Below are positions 34,546-42,826 of a stretch of DNA of 64,000 nt, piece after piece. The position numbers and the translations under genes were made by a program. Source of the stretch: Sphingopyxis macrogoltabida (lineage in GTDB: Bacteria > Pseudomonadota > Alphaproteobacteria > Sphingomonadales > Sphingomonadaceae); assembly GCF_001307295.1 (NCBI RefSeq), contig NZ_CP012700.1:933001-997000 (forward strand). Direction: 5' to 3'. Position 1 is the first letter of the stretch. The number at the start of each line of letters is the position of its first letter. The notes beneath the pieces were generated by a model. It worked only from the letters and a program-made list of their open reading frames with translations, had not been told where the DNA came from and did not search any database.

Positions 34546-36059
34546 CCCCGTCCTTGCACGCTCTCGATCGCCCGCAAGGCTGGTCGCGCTGGCAGCAGCA
34601 TATCGCGGCGCTGGTCGCCTTGTCGGCGGCAATTCTCATACTGTTCTATCGCGACGCTGCCGATATGGCGGGCATCTGGTGGCACAGCTCGACCTTTACC
34701 CACTGCCTGCTGATGGTGCCGATGATCGGCTGGCTGGTCGCGCAGCGGGTGCCGCAACTCAGGACGTTGACGCCCGCCTTCTGGTGGCCCGCGTTGATCT
34801 GGATCGCTGGGGCCGGATTGGTCTGGCTCGTCGGCGAGGCGGCGGGCGTCGGGCTGTTCCGGCAGGTCGGACTGGTGCTGATGCTGCAGGGCGTGGTCGC
34901 AGCGACGCTCGGCGAGAAGCTGGTGCGCGGGCTGCTCTTTCCGCTCGGCTATGCGCTGCTGCTGGTGCCGTTCGGGGAGGAACTGGTGCCGATGCTCCAG
35001 ACGTTCACCGCGCACATCAGCGTCGTTCTGCTCCACCTGTCGGGGATCGCCGCTGAGATGCAGGGCGTGTTCGTGACGACGAAGGCCGGCTTCTTCGAGG
35101 TCGCGGAGGAATGTTCGGGGGTCAATTTCCTGATCGCGATGCTCGCTTATTCGGTGTTTGCGGCGCATCTCTGTTTCCGGAGCTGGACGCGGCGGATCGT
35201 CTTCGTCGCGCTGGCGCTCGCGACGACGATCATCGCCAACGCGCTGCGTGCCTATGGCACGATGGTCGCGGCCGAGATCTGGGGGATCGAGGCGGCGGGC
35301 GGCATCGACCATGTCTTCTATGGCTGGATATTCTTCGGGCTGGTCATCCTGCTCGTGATGTTCGTCGCTTGGCGCTGGTTCGATCGGCCCGCGAACGACG
35401 CGGCGATTGACACCCGCGGCCTCGATGGAGTGCCGCGTTTTGCCGGGCCCACCAAGGCGGTGCTGCCTGCTGCTCTTGCGTTGCCGCTCTTCTTTCTCGG
35501 CTGGGCGGTGCTGGTCGGCGGCCGGTCGGCGCCGTTGCCGGGCACAATGATGGTCGAAACGCCCGCGGGCTGGGCCGGGACGCTGGCGACGGGAACGCCA
35601 TGGGCACCGCGTTACGATGGCGCCGACGAACGCCTGATGCGGCACTTCACCGATGCCAAGGGTCGCCGCGTGACTGTCGCGATCGGCGGTTACGAGCGGC
35701 AGGCCGAAGGGCGCGAAGTCGTCGCCTTCGGACAGGGCGCAGTCGATCTCGACAGCAAATGGGCGTGGAGTGCGCCCTTGCCGGCGGTCGATGGCGCAAA
35801 GACCGAGCGGCTGCTTCACCCCGGCCCGGTGCTGCGCGACGCGGCGACCTGGTATGTCGTCGGCGGCGAGGCGACGGGGAGCCCGCGCCGCGCCAAACTC
35901 GCCGGATTGCAGGCGCGCCTGTTCGGCGGCGACCCGCGCGCGCTGTCGCTGATCGTATCGAGCGAGGCGGGGCAGGGTGGGCGCGATGCCATCGCCGATT
36001 TCGTGTCGGCTTCGGGCGGCGCGCAGGCAATGGCTGACCGCGCGCTCGAAACCCGCTAA
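34542..36059 (+). CDS. xrtA: exosortase A fused to an EpsI domain
   Basis: A 505-residue inner-membrane transpeptidase-like enzyme expected to cleave PEP-CTERM sorting signals. About eight transmembrane segments occupy residues 20-330. The catalytic set is visible: Cys191 in AEECSGVNF, Arg236 in NALRAYG, and His257 in GIDHVFYGW. From about residue 330 the protein continues as an EpsI domain (VETPAGWAGTLATGTPWAP, DAATWYVVGGEATGS), a known arrangement in proteobacteria. No PEP-CTERM substrate with a VPEP motif, Arg cluster and C-terminal helix was seen in the window. Confidence 0.95.
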   Translation: MTPSLHALDRPQGWSRWQQHIAALVALSAAILILFYRDAADMAGIWWHSSTFTHCLLMVPMIGWLVAQRVPQLRTLTPAFWWPALIWIAGAGLVWLVGEAAGVGLFRQVGLVLMLQGVVAATLGEKLVRGLLFPLGYALLLVPFGEELVPMLQTFTAHISVVLLHLSGIAAEMQGVFVTTKAGFFEVAEECSGVNFLIAMLAYSVFAAHLCFRSWTRRIVFVALALATTIIANALRAYGTMVAAEIWGIEAAGGIDHVFYGWIFFGLVILLVMFVAWRWFDRPANDAAIDTRGLDGVPRFAGPTKAVLPAALALPLFFLGWAVLVGGRSAPLPGTMMVETPAGWAGTLATGTPWAPRYDGADERLMRHFTDAKGRRVTVAIGGYERQAEGREVVAFGQGAVDLDSKWAWSAPLPAVDGAKTERLLHPGPVLRDAATWYVVGGEATGSPRRAKLAGLQARLFGGDPRALSLIVSSEAGQGGRDAIADFVSASGGAQAMADRALETR

Positions 36060-36070
36060 GCGACAACGAT

Positions 36071-37966
36071 ATGTGTGGGATCGCAGGCATCTATCATCTC
36101 GAAACCGCGAAGCCGGTCGATCCGGCGCGGCTGCGCGCGATGCTCCATCCGATGGCGCATCGCGGGCCCGACGGCGCGGGCGAATGGACCGCGCCCGGCG
36201 TCGGCCTCGCGCATCTGCGTCTGTCTATCATCGATATCGAGGGTAGCCCGCAGCCGATGGCCAGCGACGACGAGGCGGTCACGCTGACCTATAACGGCGA
36301 AATTTATAATTTCCGTGAGCTGCGCACCGAACTCGAGGATCGCGGTTACCGGTTCCGCACCAGCGGCGATACCGAGGTGATCATCGCGGCGTGGCGCCAG
36401 TGGGGCGTCGATTGCCTGTCTCGGTTCAACGGGATGTTCGCGTTCGCGATCCACGACCATACGCGGGGTTGCCTGTTCCTCGCTCGCGACCGGCTGGGGG
36501 TGAAGCCGCTCCACCACGCGCGCCTGTCGGACGGCTCGGTGGCGTTCGCATCCGAACTCAAGGGGCTGTTGCGGCATCCGCTGCTGCGGCAGGAGGCGAA
36601 CCTCAGCGCGATCGAGGATTTCCTCGCGCTCGGTTATGTGCCCGACGATAATTGCATCGTCGCGGGCGTACAGAAATTACCCGCGGGCCATTATCTGCTG
36701 CTCGAACGCGGCAAGGTGGTTCCGGCACCGACGCGCTGGTGGGGCCCCGACTTCTCGAAGCGCATTCGCGCTTCCGAAGACGAAGCCGCCGAACATCTCG
36801 TCCATCTGATGCGCGCCGCGGTGACCGACCGCATGGTTGCCGATGTGCCGCTCGGTGCTTTCCTGTCGGGCGGCGTCGATAGCAGCGCCGTCGTCGCGCT
36901 GATGGCAGAGGCGAGCGCGAAGGCGGTCAAGACCTGCACCATCGGGTTCGATCAGGCGGCGCTCGACGAAACCGCCTATGCGCAGCAGATCGCCGAGCGG
37001 TTCGCCACCGATCATCGCACCCGCACCGTCGCGGCGGGCGACTTCGCGCTCGTCGACCATATCGCCGACATGTTCGACGAGCCCTTCGCCGACGCCAGCG
37101 CGTTGCCGACGTATCGCGTCTGCGAACTCGCACGCGAAGAGGTGACCGTTGCGCTGTCGGGCGACGGCGCCGACGAGGCCTTTGCCGGCTATCGCCGCCT
37201 CGTTTTCCAGCATCAGGAAGAGCGGCTGCGCGGGCTGATTCCCGGCTTTCTGCGGCGCGGCGTGCTGGGACCGCTGGCGCGCGTCTGGCCGCAGATGGAC
37301 TGGGCGCCGCGGCCGCTGCGCGCACGCGCGACGCTCGCGAGCCTGTCGAAGAGCGGCGCCGAAGGCTATGCCGATGCGGTCGGCGTCACCGGCCCCGACC
37401 AGCGCGCGCGGCTGTTCAACGATGCCGCGAAGCACGCGCTCGGCGATCATGTTGCCGAGGCGCGCTACTGGCGGGCGATGGCCGAGGCGCCGGCGCGCGA
37501 GGCGCTCGACCGCGCCCAATATGCGGACATGCTGATCTGGCTGCCCGGCGACATCCTGACCAAGACCGACCGGATGAGCATGGCGGTGAGCCTCGAGGCG
37601 CGCGAGCCCTTGCTCGATTACTGCCTGATCGAATTTGCGGCGAGCCTGCCGGCGTCGATGCGGGTCAAGGGCGGGACGGGCAAGGCGATCCTCAAACAGG
37701 CGATGGAGCCCTATCTGCCGCACGACATCCTCTATCGGCCCAAGATGGGGTTTGTGACGCCGGTGTCGCACTGGTTCCGCGGCCCGCTCGTCGATGCCGC
37801 CAAGGGCCTTGCAACCTCGTCGACGCTCGCCCGGTCGGGCTGGTTCGACATGGCCGAGATCGAACGTATCGTCGCCGCGCACCAGTCGGGACGCCGCGAT
37901 CACGGGCGGCTGATCTGGCAATTCTTCATGCTGGAAAAGTCGCTGGCGAAGCTGTTCGGGATTTAG
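36071..37966 (+). CDS. XrtA/PEP-CTERM system amidotransferase (asparagine synthase-like)
   Basis: A 631-residue class II glutamine amidotransferase. Catalytic Cys2 in MCGIAGIYHLE, glutaminase motifs HRGPDGAGEW, LAHLRLSIID and YNGEIYNF, then the synthetase PP-loop SGGVDSSAVVAL and ALSGDGADEAFAGYRR. It would amidate a carboxylate, probably a uronic acid in the polymer, by inference from the family's location. It begins 11 bp after xrtA. Confidence 0.94.
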   Translation: MCGIAGIYHLETAKPVDPARLRAMLHPMAHRGPDGAGEWTAPGVGLAHLRLSIIDIEGSPQPMASDDEAVTLTYNGEIYNFRELRTELEDRGYRFRTSGDTEVIIAAWRQWGVDCLSRFNGMFAFAIHDHTRGCLFLARDRLGVKPLHHARLSDGSVAFASELKGLLRHPLLRQEANLSAIEDFLALGYVPDDNCIVAGVQKLPAGHYLLLERGKVVPAPTRWWGPDFSKRIRASEDEAAEHLVHLMRAAVTDRMVADVPLGAFLSGGVDSSAVVALMAEASAKAVKTCTIGFDQAALDETAYAQQIAERFATDHRTRTVAAGDFALVDHIADMFDEPFADASALPTYRVCELAREEVTVALSGDGADEAFAGYRRLVFQHQEERLRGLIPGFLRRGVLGPLARVWPQMDWAPRPLRARATLASLSKSGAEGYADAVGVTGPDQRARLFNDAAKHALGDHVAEARYWRAMAEAPAREALDRAQYADMLIWLPGDILTKTDRMSMAVSLEAREPLLDYCLIEFAASLPASMRVKGGTGKAILKQAMEPYLPHDILYRPKMGFVTPVSHWFRGPLVDAAKGLATSSTLARSGWFDMAEIERIVAAHQSGRRDHGRLIWQFFMLEKSLAKLFGI

Positions 37967-37981
37967 AGCCGGCGTGAAGGG

Positions 37982-38004
37982 CGGCTTTGGGGTGGGGAGC
38001 GGAC
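37982..38004 (+). repeat. 23-bp dispersed repeat, copy 2
   Basis: Identical to 15974-15996 (starts CGGCTTTGGGGTGGGG, ends AGCGGAC), again just after a gene end and before a palindromic element. Confidence 0.8.
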
Positions 38005-38017
38005 GTTCCCCTTACAG

Positions 38018-38104
38018 TGTACCCCGGCGAAAGCCGGGGCCCAGGGCGTCGGAAAGCAAAGATTGCGCTATTGCGCTCTGGGCCCCGGTTTTCGCCGGGG
38101 TACA
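38018..38104. repeat. inverted repeat, GTGTACCCCGGCG family
   Basis: Left arm TGTACCCCGGCGAAAGCCGG and right arm CCGGTTTTCGCCGGGGTACA with GGCCCAG/CTGGGCC continuing the stem. It separates the amidotransferase gene from the FemAB-like pair and may end transcription of the main XrtA operon. Confidence 0.8.
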
Positions 38105-38217
38105 CAGCATTGATGGCAACTATCAGCCGAAAACAGTCATTTCACCCGGACCGCCCAGGAATAATCCCATCGAAATTGCCACCCATCCTTAACGCTTCGC
38201 TGCTAGGCTCGCTGCCG

Positions 38218-39414
38218 ATGACGGTCCATCCCGCCTTTCCGATCAACGGCATCGCCGTGCCTGCCGACGACGCGCCGCTGACCGTCCGTGTCGTCGATCC
38301 GCTGGCGCTGTCGCCGCCGCTTGCCGAGGCGTGGGACCGGCTGGCGGTAGAAGCGAGCGAGCCCAATCCCTTTGCCGAGCGCTGGTGTCTGCAGTCGGCG
38401 CTACACCTGCTTGATCCCGACCGCCACGCGCGCCTCATCCTTGTTCGCGATGGCAGCGACGGGCCGGTGATCGGCGTTATGCCGCTCGCCCCTGCCGCCC
38501 ATTACGGCCGCCTGCCACTGCGCCATGTCGATAGCTGGGCGCATCCCAATCATTTCCATGGCGCGCCGCTGGTCCGCGCCGGGTTCGAAAATCTTTTCTG
38601 GTCGATCCTGCTCGGCTGGTGCGACGCGGCGCCATGGGCGAAGACCTTGCTGCACCTGCCGCGGCTGACCGAGGACGGGCCGCTCCACCGCGCGCTCGTC
38701 GACGTTGTCCGGATGCGCGGCGGCGAGGTCGAGGTGGTCCACCGCGAGGAACGCGCGCTGCTCGAAAGCGACCTGTCGCCCGATGCCTATTGGGAGGCGG
38801 CGGTGCGCGGCAAGAAACGCAAGGAGCTCCGGCGGCAGGCGAACCGGCTGGCCGAGCAGGGCGCGGTTGCGTTCCGCCGCTGGCAGGCCGGCGAACCGCT
38901 CGATCCGTGGATCGATGCCTTTTTGAATCTCGAAGCGCGCGGCTGGAAAGGGCGGGCGCGATCGGCGCTCGCGAGCCATGGCGATACCGAGGCCTGGTTC
39001 CGCGCGATCCTTACCGGCGCGGCCGACGCCGGCAAGCTCGACCTCCGCGCGCTCGATTTCGACGGCCGGCCGCTCGCGATGCTGGTCAATTTCCTCTGCC
39101 CGCCGGGCGGCTTTTCGTTCAAGACCGCCTTCGACGAGGATTATGCGCGCTTCTCTCCCGGCGTGCTGCTCCAGCAGGCCAATCTCGACCTGCTCGAAGA
39201 CAACCGGATCGCATGGGTCGATAGCTGCGCTGCGCCGGGCCATCCGATGATCGACAGCGTGTGGCGCGAACGCCGCCACCTCCTGTGGGTCAATGTGCCA
39301 TTGTCCGGCGCCGCGGACCGCCTGCGCTTCGCCCTTCTCACGAAACTCGAACGCGGCTGGCGGCGCTGGAAGCGTCCGGCCCCCGCTGTTGAAGAATCAC
39401 AGGACCCCGCATGA
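38218..39414 (+). CDS. FemAB-like GNAT acyltransferase
   Basis: A 398-residue Acetyltransf_6-type protein. AERWCLQSALHLLDPDRHAR, VRGKKRKELRRQANRLAEQG, then GKLDLRALDFDGRPLAMLVN and FSFKTAFDEDYARFSPGVLL are the conserved acyl-acceptor and cofactor regions. Found beside XrtA loci in sphingomonads. ATG 38218 is chosen because the upstream open frame runs through the palindromic repeat. It overlaps the cupin-like gene by ATGA (39411), so the two are translationally coupled. Substrate unknown. Confidence 0.8.
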   Translation: MTVHPAFPINGIAVPADDAPLTVRVVDPLALSPPLAEAWDRLAVEASEPNPFAERWCLQSALHLLDPDRHARLILVRDGSDGPVIGVMPLAPAAHYGRLPLRHVDSWAHPNHFHGAPLVRAGFENLFWSILLGWCDAAPWAKTLLHLPRLTEDGPLHRALVDVVRMRGGEVEVVHREERALLESDLSPDAYWEAAVRGKKRKELRRQANRLAEQGAVAFRRWQAGEPLDPWIDAFLNLEARGWKGRARSALASHGDTEAWFRAILTGAADAGKLDLRALDFDGRPLAMLVNFLCPPGGFSFKTAFDEDYARFSPGVLLQQANLDLLEDNRIAWVDSCAAPGHPMIDSVWRERRHLLWVNVPLSGAADRLRFALLTKLERGWRRWKRPAPAVEESQDPA

Positions 39415-40277
39415 CCATGCACCAGCCGATTGCCCGTACCGTATTTTCCGCTGAAACGCTGGGCCGGATGGAGGAACTTTATCCGCAGCAGGCGGGGCTG
39501 CTTCATCACGGCCTGCGCGATCATCCGTTGCTGTCGCTGGAGGCGCTCGCGGTGCTCGGCGAAGGCCTGCCGGCGGGGCAGGTCGAATATAACCCCGGCG
39601 ACGTGCCGATCGGCATCCGGCCCGAGGATGTGCCGTCGAACGGCCTGTCGATCGGCGAGACGATCCGCACCATCGACTCCAACCGTAGCTGGGCGGTGCT
39701 CAAGAATATCGAGAGCGAGGAGGCCTATCGCACCCTGCTCATGGACCTGCTCGGCGAACTCAAGCATGTGGTCGAGCCGCGCACCGGCGCGATGCTGACG
39801 CCGCAGGGTTTCATCTTCATCTCGTCGCCTGGATCGATTACGCCGTTCCACTTCGATCCCGAACATAATATTCTGCTGCAACTTCGGGGCACGAAGATGA
39901 TGAACGTCTGGCCCGCCGGCGACGAACGCTTCGCGCACCGCCGCGAGCATGAACGCTATCACACCGGCGGACATCGCAACCTGCCGTGGGAAGAGGCCTA
40001 TCGCGAAGGCGCGCAGCAGGTGCCGCTTTCCCCCGGCGATGCGGTGTTGATGCCGGTGATGGCGCCGCACTTCGTCGCCAATGGCGACGCGCCGTCGATC
40101 TCGCTGTCGATCACCTGGCGCAGCGAATGGAGCTACCGCGAATCCGAAGCGCACGCCGCCAACGCGGCGCTCCGCCGCATGGGGCTCGATCCGGCGATGC
40201 CGCCGCGCTGGCCGAGCTATGCCTGGGCGAAGACGGTCGGCTGGCGGGTCGCGCGGAAACTTCGGCTGGTGTCGTGA
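39411..40277 (+). CDS. cupin/JmjC-like oxygenase-fold protein
   Basis: A 288-residue protein. FISSPGSITPFHFDPEHNIL carries the His-x-Asp iron-binding motif of Cupin_8/JmjC enzymes, and APHFVANGDAPSISLSITW carries a C-terminal His in the right place for the third ligand. LLQLRGTKMMNVWPAGDERF resembles the 2-oxoglutarate-binding strand. Annotated family relatives are sometimes called transcriptional regulators, but the metal site suggests a hydroxylase acting on a partner protein or polymer. Coupled to the FemAB-like gene upstream. Confidence 0.78.
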   Translation: MTMHQPIARTVFSAETLGRMEELYPQQAGLLHHGLRDHPLLSLEALAVLGEGLPAGQVEYNPGDVPIGIRPEDVPSNGLSIGETIRTIDSNRSWAVLKNIESEEAYRTLLMDLLGELKHVVEPRTGAMLTPQGFIFISSPGSITPFHFDPEHNILLQLRGTKMMNVWPAGDERFAHRREHERYHTGGHRNLPWEEAYREGAQQVPLSPGDAVLMPVMAPHFVANGDAPSISLSITWRSEWSYRESEAHAANAALRRMGLDPAMPPRWPSYAWAKTVGWRVARKLRLVS

Positions 40278-40285
40278 ACCATATT

Positions 40286-40318
40286 GTCGTCACCCCGGAT
40301 CAAGTCCGGGGCGACGAA
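40286..40318. repeat. short palindrome, CCCCGGA/TCCGGGG
   Basis: GTCGTCACCCCGGA-TCAAG-TCCGGGGCGACGA lies right after the cupin-like gene. REP-type and possibly a terminator; no T tract follows. Confidence 0.65.
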
Positions 40319-40422
40319 GAGGGCAGAATCTCAAACTGGGCCGTCCGTGACAGATTGCTTCCCATCGGCGCGTTTTGGAGCTATGGGCGCCCATCCTTGT
40401 ATTTCGAGCCCATAGAGGATTG

Positions 40423-40641
40423 ATGGCGAAAGAAGAACTTCTGGAAATGCGCGGCCAGGTGGTCGAACTGCTGCCCAACGCGATGTTTCGCGTCAAACTG
40501 GAAAACGACCACGAGATTCTGGGTCACACGGCCGGCAAGATGCGCAAGAACCGCATCCGCGTTCTCGTGGGCGACGAAGTGCTCGTCGAACTCACCCCCT
40601 ATGACCTGACCAAGGGTCGGATCACCTATCGCTTCAAGTGA
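40423..40641 (+). CDS. infA: translation initiation factor IF-1
   Basis: A 72-residue S1/OB-fold protein beginning [15 protein letters not shown], with [36 protein letters not shown] and the C-terminal [10 protein letters not shown]; every feature of IF-1 is present. It binds the 30S A site during initiation. The open frame upstream to 40375 is ignored as it is not conserved. It opens the infA-maf-rng-yacG cluster common in alphaproteobacteria. Confidence 0.98.
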   Translation: MAKEELLEMRGQVVELLPNAMFRVKLENDHEILGHTAGKMRKNRIRVLVGDEVLVELTPYDLTKGRITYRFK

Positions 40642-40655
40642 GCGGCGCGGCGACT

Positions 40656-41228
40656 ATGCCCGTGCTCGTTCTGGCTTCGACTTCGCCGCGCCGGCGTGAA
40701 TTGCTGGCGCGGATCGGCGTGATTCCGGCGCGTATCGCTGCGCCCGACATCGACGAAACGCCGCGCAAGGGCGAGCTGCCGCGCGACTATGTCGCCCGGC
40801 TTGCCGAGGGAAAGGCGCTGGCGATCGAACGCGCGCCGCACGAGGTCGTGCTGGCGGGCGACACGACGGTTGCGGTGGGGCGCCGCATCCTCGAAAAACC
40901 CGCCGACGAGGCCGATCTTCGCCGCATGCTCGGGCTGTTGTCGGGCCGGCGGCACCATGTCTGGTCGGGGCTGTGCGTCGTCGGCACTGACGGCCGGGCG
41001 CGGGTGCGCGTCGTCGATACGATCGTCGCCTTCAAGGCGCTGAGCGCCGCCGAGATCGACTGGTATGTCGAAAGCGGCGAAGGGATGGGCAAGGCGGGCG
41101 GCTATGCGATCCAGGGCCGCGCCGAAACCTTTGTCCGCTTCCTGTCGGGCAGCCATAGCAACGTCGTCGGCTTGCCGATGTTCGAAACGGCGACGCTCCT
41201 CGCCAGCGCCAGAATCGCACTTGGCTGA
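40656..41228 (+). CDS. Maf-family nucleoside triphosphate pyrophosphatase
   Basis: A 190-residue Maf/YceF/YhdE-type house-cleaning pyrophosphatase hydrolysing non-canonical or methylated NTPs, or dTTP/UTP. LASTSPRRRELLARIG is the phosphate-binding loop, followed by DETPRKGELPRDYVARLAEGKA, VLAGDTTVAVGRRILEKP and the C-terminal GSHSNVVGLPMFET. ATG 40656 puts the loop at its usual distance; a GTG at 40638 overlapping the infA stop is the alternative. The specific subfamily (dTTP or m7GTP) was not resolved. Confidence 0.93.
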   Translation: MPVLVLASTSPRRRELLARIGVIPARIAAPDIDETPRKGELPRDYVARLAEGKALAIERAPHEVVLAGDTTVAVGRRILEKPADEADLRRMLGLLSGRRHHVWSGLCVVGTDGRARVRVVDTIVAFKALSAAEIDWYVESGEGMGKAGGYAIQGRAETFVRFLSGSHSNVVGLPMFETATLLASARIALG

Positions 41229-42213
41229 GTGGCTGTACGAAGCCGGGATCGGCGAGACGCGCGCCGCGCTCGTCGAGGATGGCGAAATCATCGAAGCCCG
41301 CGTCGAGCGTGACGGCGACGGCCCGCGCATCGGCGCGGTCGTCGCGGCGCGGCTGGTCGAGGCGGGGCGCGGCGGCAAGGGCGCGCTCGTCGCGCTCGAC
41401 CGGCCCGGCGAGCCGCAGGCGACACTTGCGGTGGTGCCGCCCGCAACGTCGACCGGCGCGCGGCTGGTCGTCGAAATCACCCGCATGGCGCTTCGCGAAC
41501 GCGGCCGCGACAAACCCGCGCGTGCAGTGCTGGCGGAACCGGACGCACCGCTTGCCGACGGGCCGGACCTGCGCGCGCGCATTGCGGCGAGCGGCGTTGC
41601 GGTTACCGAGGTGCGGCCGACCGGCCCCGACCTGCTCGAACAGGCGGGCTGGTCCGAACTCATCGACCACGTCCGGGTTGGGCACTGGCCGTTTGCCGGC
41701 GGCGCGCTGTGGGTCGACGCGACCCCGGCGATGGTGCTGATCGATATCGATGGCGACGGCGACGCCCTGGCGCTCGCCAAGTCCGGGGGAAAAGCAGCCG
41801 TCGCGGTGATCCGTTGCTGCGATATCGGCGGGTCGATCGGGATCGATTTCCCGTCGCTGCCCGACCGGGCGGGACGGCAGGCGATCGACGCGCTGGTCGA
41901 CGCGGCGTTGCCGCCGCCGTTCGAGCGCACCGCGGTCAACGGCTTCGGCCTCATGCAGATCATCCGCCGCCGCGAACGGCCGTCGTTGATCGAACAAATC
42001 CGGTTCGATCCGGTCGCCACCGATGCGGCGCTGCTGCTGCGGCAGGCCGAACGCGCGGCGGGGACGGGAACGCTCCGGATCGCCGCGCGTCCTGCGGTGA
42101 TCGATCATATCGCCGCGAACCCCACGTGGATCGATGCGCTGCAGACACGGACCGGACGGCGCGTCGAGCTGGCCGCCGACGTCGCGATGAAAGGAGCGGG
42201 TCATGCCCAGTGA
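41221..42213 (+). CDS. rng: short ribonuclease E/G-family protein
   Basis: A 330-residue RNase E/G-type protein. The catalytic aspartates are in MVLIDIDGDGDAL and IGGSIGIDFPSL, and the RNase H-like core continues to NGFGLMQIIRRRERPSLIE. The N-terminal S1 RNA-binding domain and the zinc-link cysteine pair of full-length enzymes are missing, so it is a minimal form. The start is the TTG at 41221, overlapping the maf stop; it gives the expected MAEWLYEAGIGETR. It overlaps yacG by 11 bp. Position after maf matches RNase G of alphaproteobacteria. Confidence 0.85.
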   Translation: MAEWLYEAGIGETRAALVEDGEIIEARVERDGDGPRIGAVVAARLVEAGRGGKGALVALDRPGEPQATLAVVPPATSTGARLVVEITRMALRERGRDKPARAVLAEPDAPLADGPDLRARIAASGVAVTEVRPTGPDLLEQAGWSELIDHVRVGHWPFAGGALWVDATPAMVLIDIDGDGDALALAKSGGKAAVAVIRCCDIGGSIGIDFPSLPDRAGRQAIDALVDAALPPPFERTAVNGFGLMQIIRRRERPSLIEQIRFDPVATDAALLLRQAERAAGTGTLRIAARPAVIDHIAANPTWIDALQTRTGRRVELAADVAMKGAGHAQ

Positions 42214-42397
42214 AACCGGCGCCAAACGCCGCAAGTGCCCGCTGTGCGGAGCGCCGCGTGTCGACGAGTACAAGCCTTTCTGCAGCCGCGGTTGCCGGGA
42301 CCGGGACCTCCTGAGCTGGTTCGGCGAAGGCTATCGCGTACCCGTCGACCAGCCGCCCGACGGCTCCGCCGACGACGACCGTTTCGACGAGGGCTGA
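42203..42397 (+). CDS. yacG: DNA gyrase inhibitor / zinc protein YacG
   Basis: A 64-residue zinc-ribbon protein with the four cysteines in CPLCGAPRVDEYKPFCSRGC (C-x2-C and C-x3-C), followed by RDRDLLSWFGEGYRVP, the YacG signature. In E. coli YacG binds GyrB and inhibits gyrase. It overlaps the RNase gene by 11 bp and has an AAAGGAGCGGGTC ribosome site. The C-terminus is acidic. Confidence 0.95.
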   Translation: MPSETGAKRRKCPLCGAPRVDEYKPFCSRGCRDRDLLSWFGEGYRVPVDQPPDGSADDDRFDEG

Positions 42398-42492
42398 CCC
42401 GCGAAAAAAGCGGTCACAAAGCCACTGGACAGGATCGAAAGCCCTGCCTATAGCCGCCGCTCGCAGCGCGGCCGACCGGCCGCAGCGGCCTT

Positions 42493-42568
42493 GCCCGGGT
42501 AGCTCAGTTGGTAGAGCATGCGACTGAAAATCGCAGTGTCGGCGGTTCGATCCCGTCCCCGGGCACCA
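42493..42568 (+). tRNA. tRNA-Phe (anticodon GAA)
   Basis: A 76-nt cloverleaf. The acceptor GCCCGGG pairs with CCCGGGC, followed by A and an encoded CCA. D arm AGCTCAGTTGGTAGAGC, anticodon loop CTGAAAA (GAA anticodon) in a GCGACTGAAAATCGC-type stem, and T arm GGCGGTTCGATCCCGTC are all in place. It follows yacG, as in many alphaproteobacteria. The sequence after it is visibly AT-richer than the surroundings. Confidence 0.97.
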
Positions 42569-42826
42569 TTTTCCACCCAAGGACATTCAGGCGCGTTTCG
42601 CGCGGCAGTTCACGCGTTCGCTCCCTTTTCGGCAACGCCAATGACGTCGCCTTCTTTTTGAATAATGTGCACTATTCGGCGGGTTTTCGGGTTTTCTGTG
42701 CGCCGACAAATATACTTACAGTCGATTCTGAAATATGTTATTTAACCTAGTTGTCTGGGTCGCATCGCTACTTGGTATTTTTCTGCCTGTCGACGGGGTG
42801 GGGACCTTGACGCAATTGGCTGCGAT

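Noticed and set aside
37987..38217. N-terminal extension of the FemAB-like protein to 37987
   Set aside because: That stretch lies in the 23-bp repeat and the palindromic element, so it is very unlikely to be coding.
42508..42750. An open frame starting inside tRNA-Phe
   Set aside because: Its first 20 residues are a translation of the tRNA itself and the rest is AT-rich non-coding DNA without a ribosome site.
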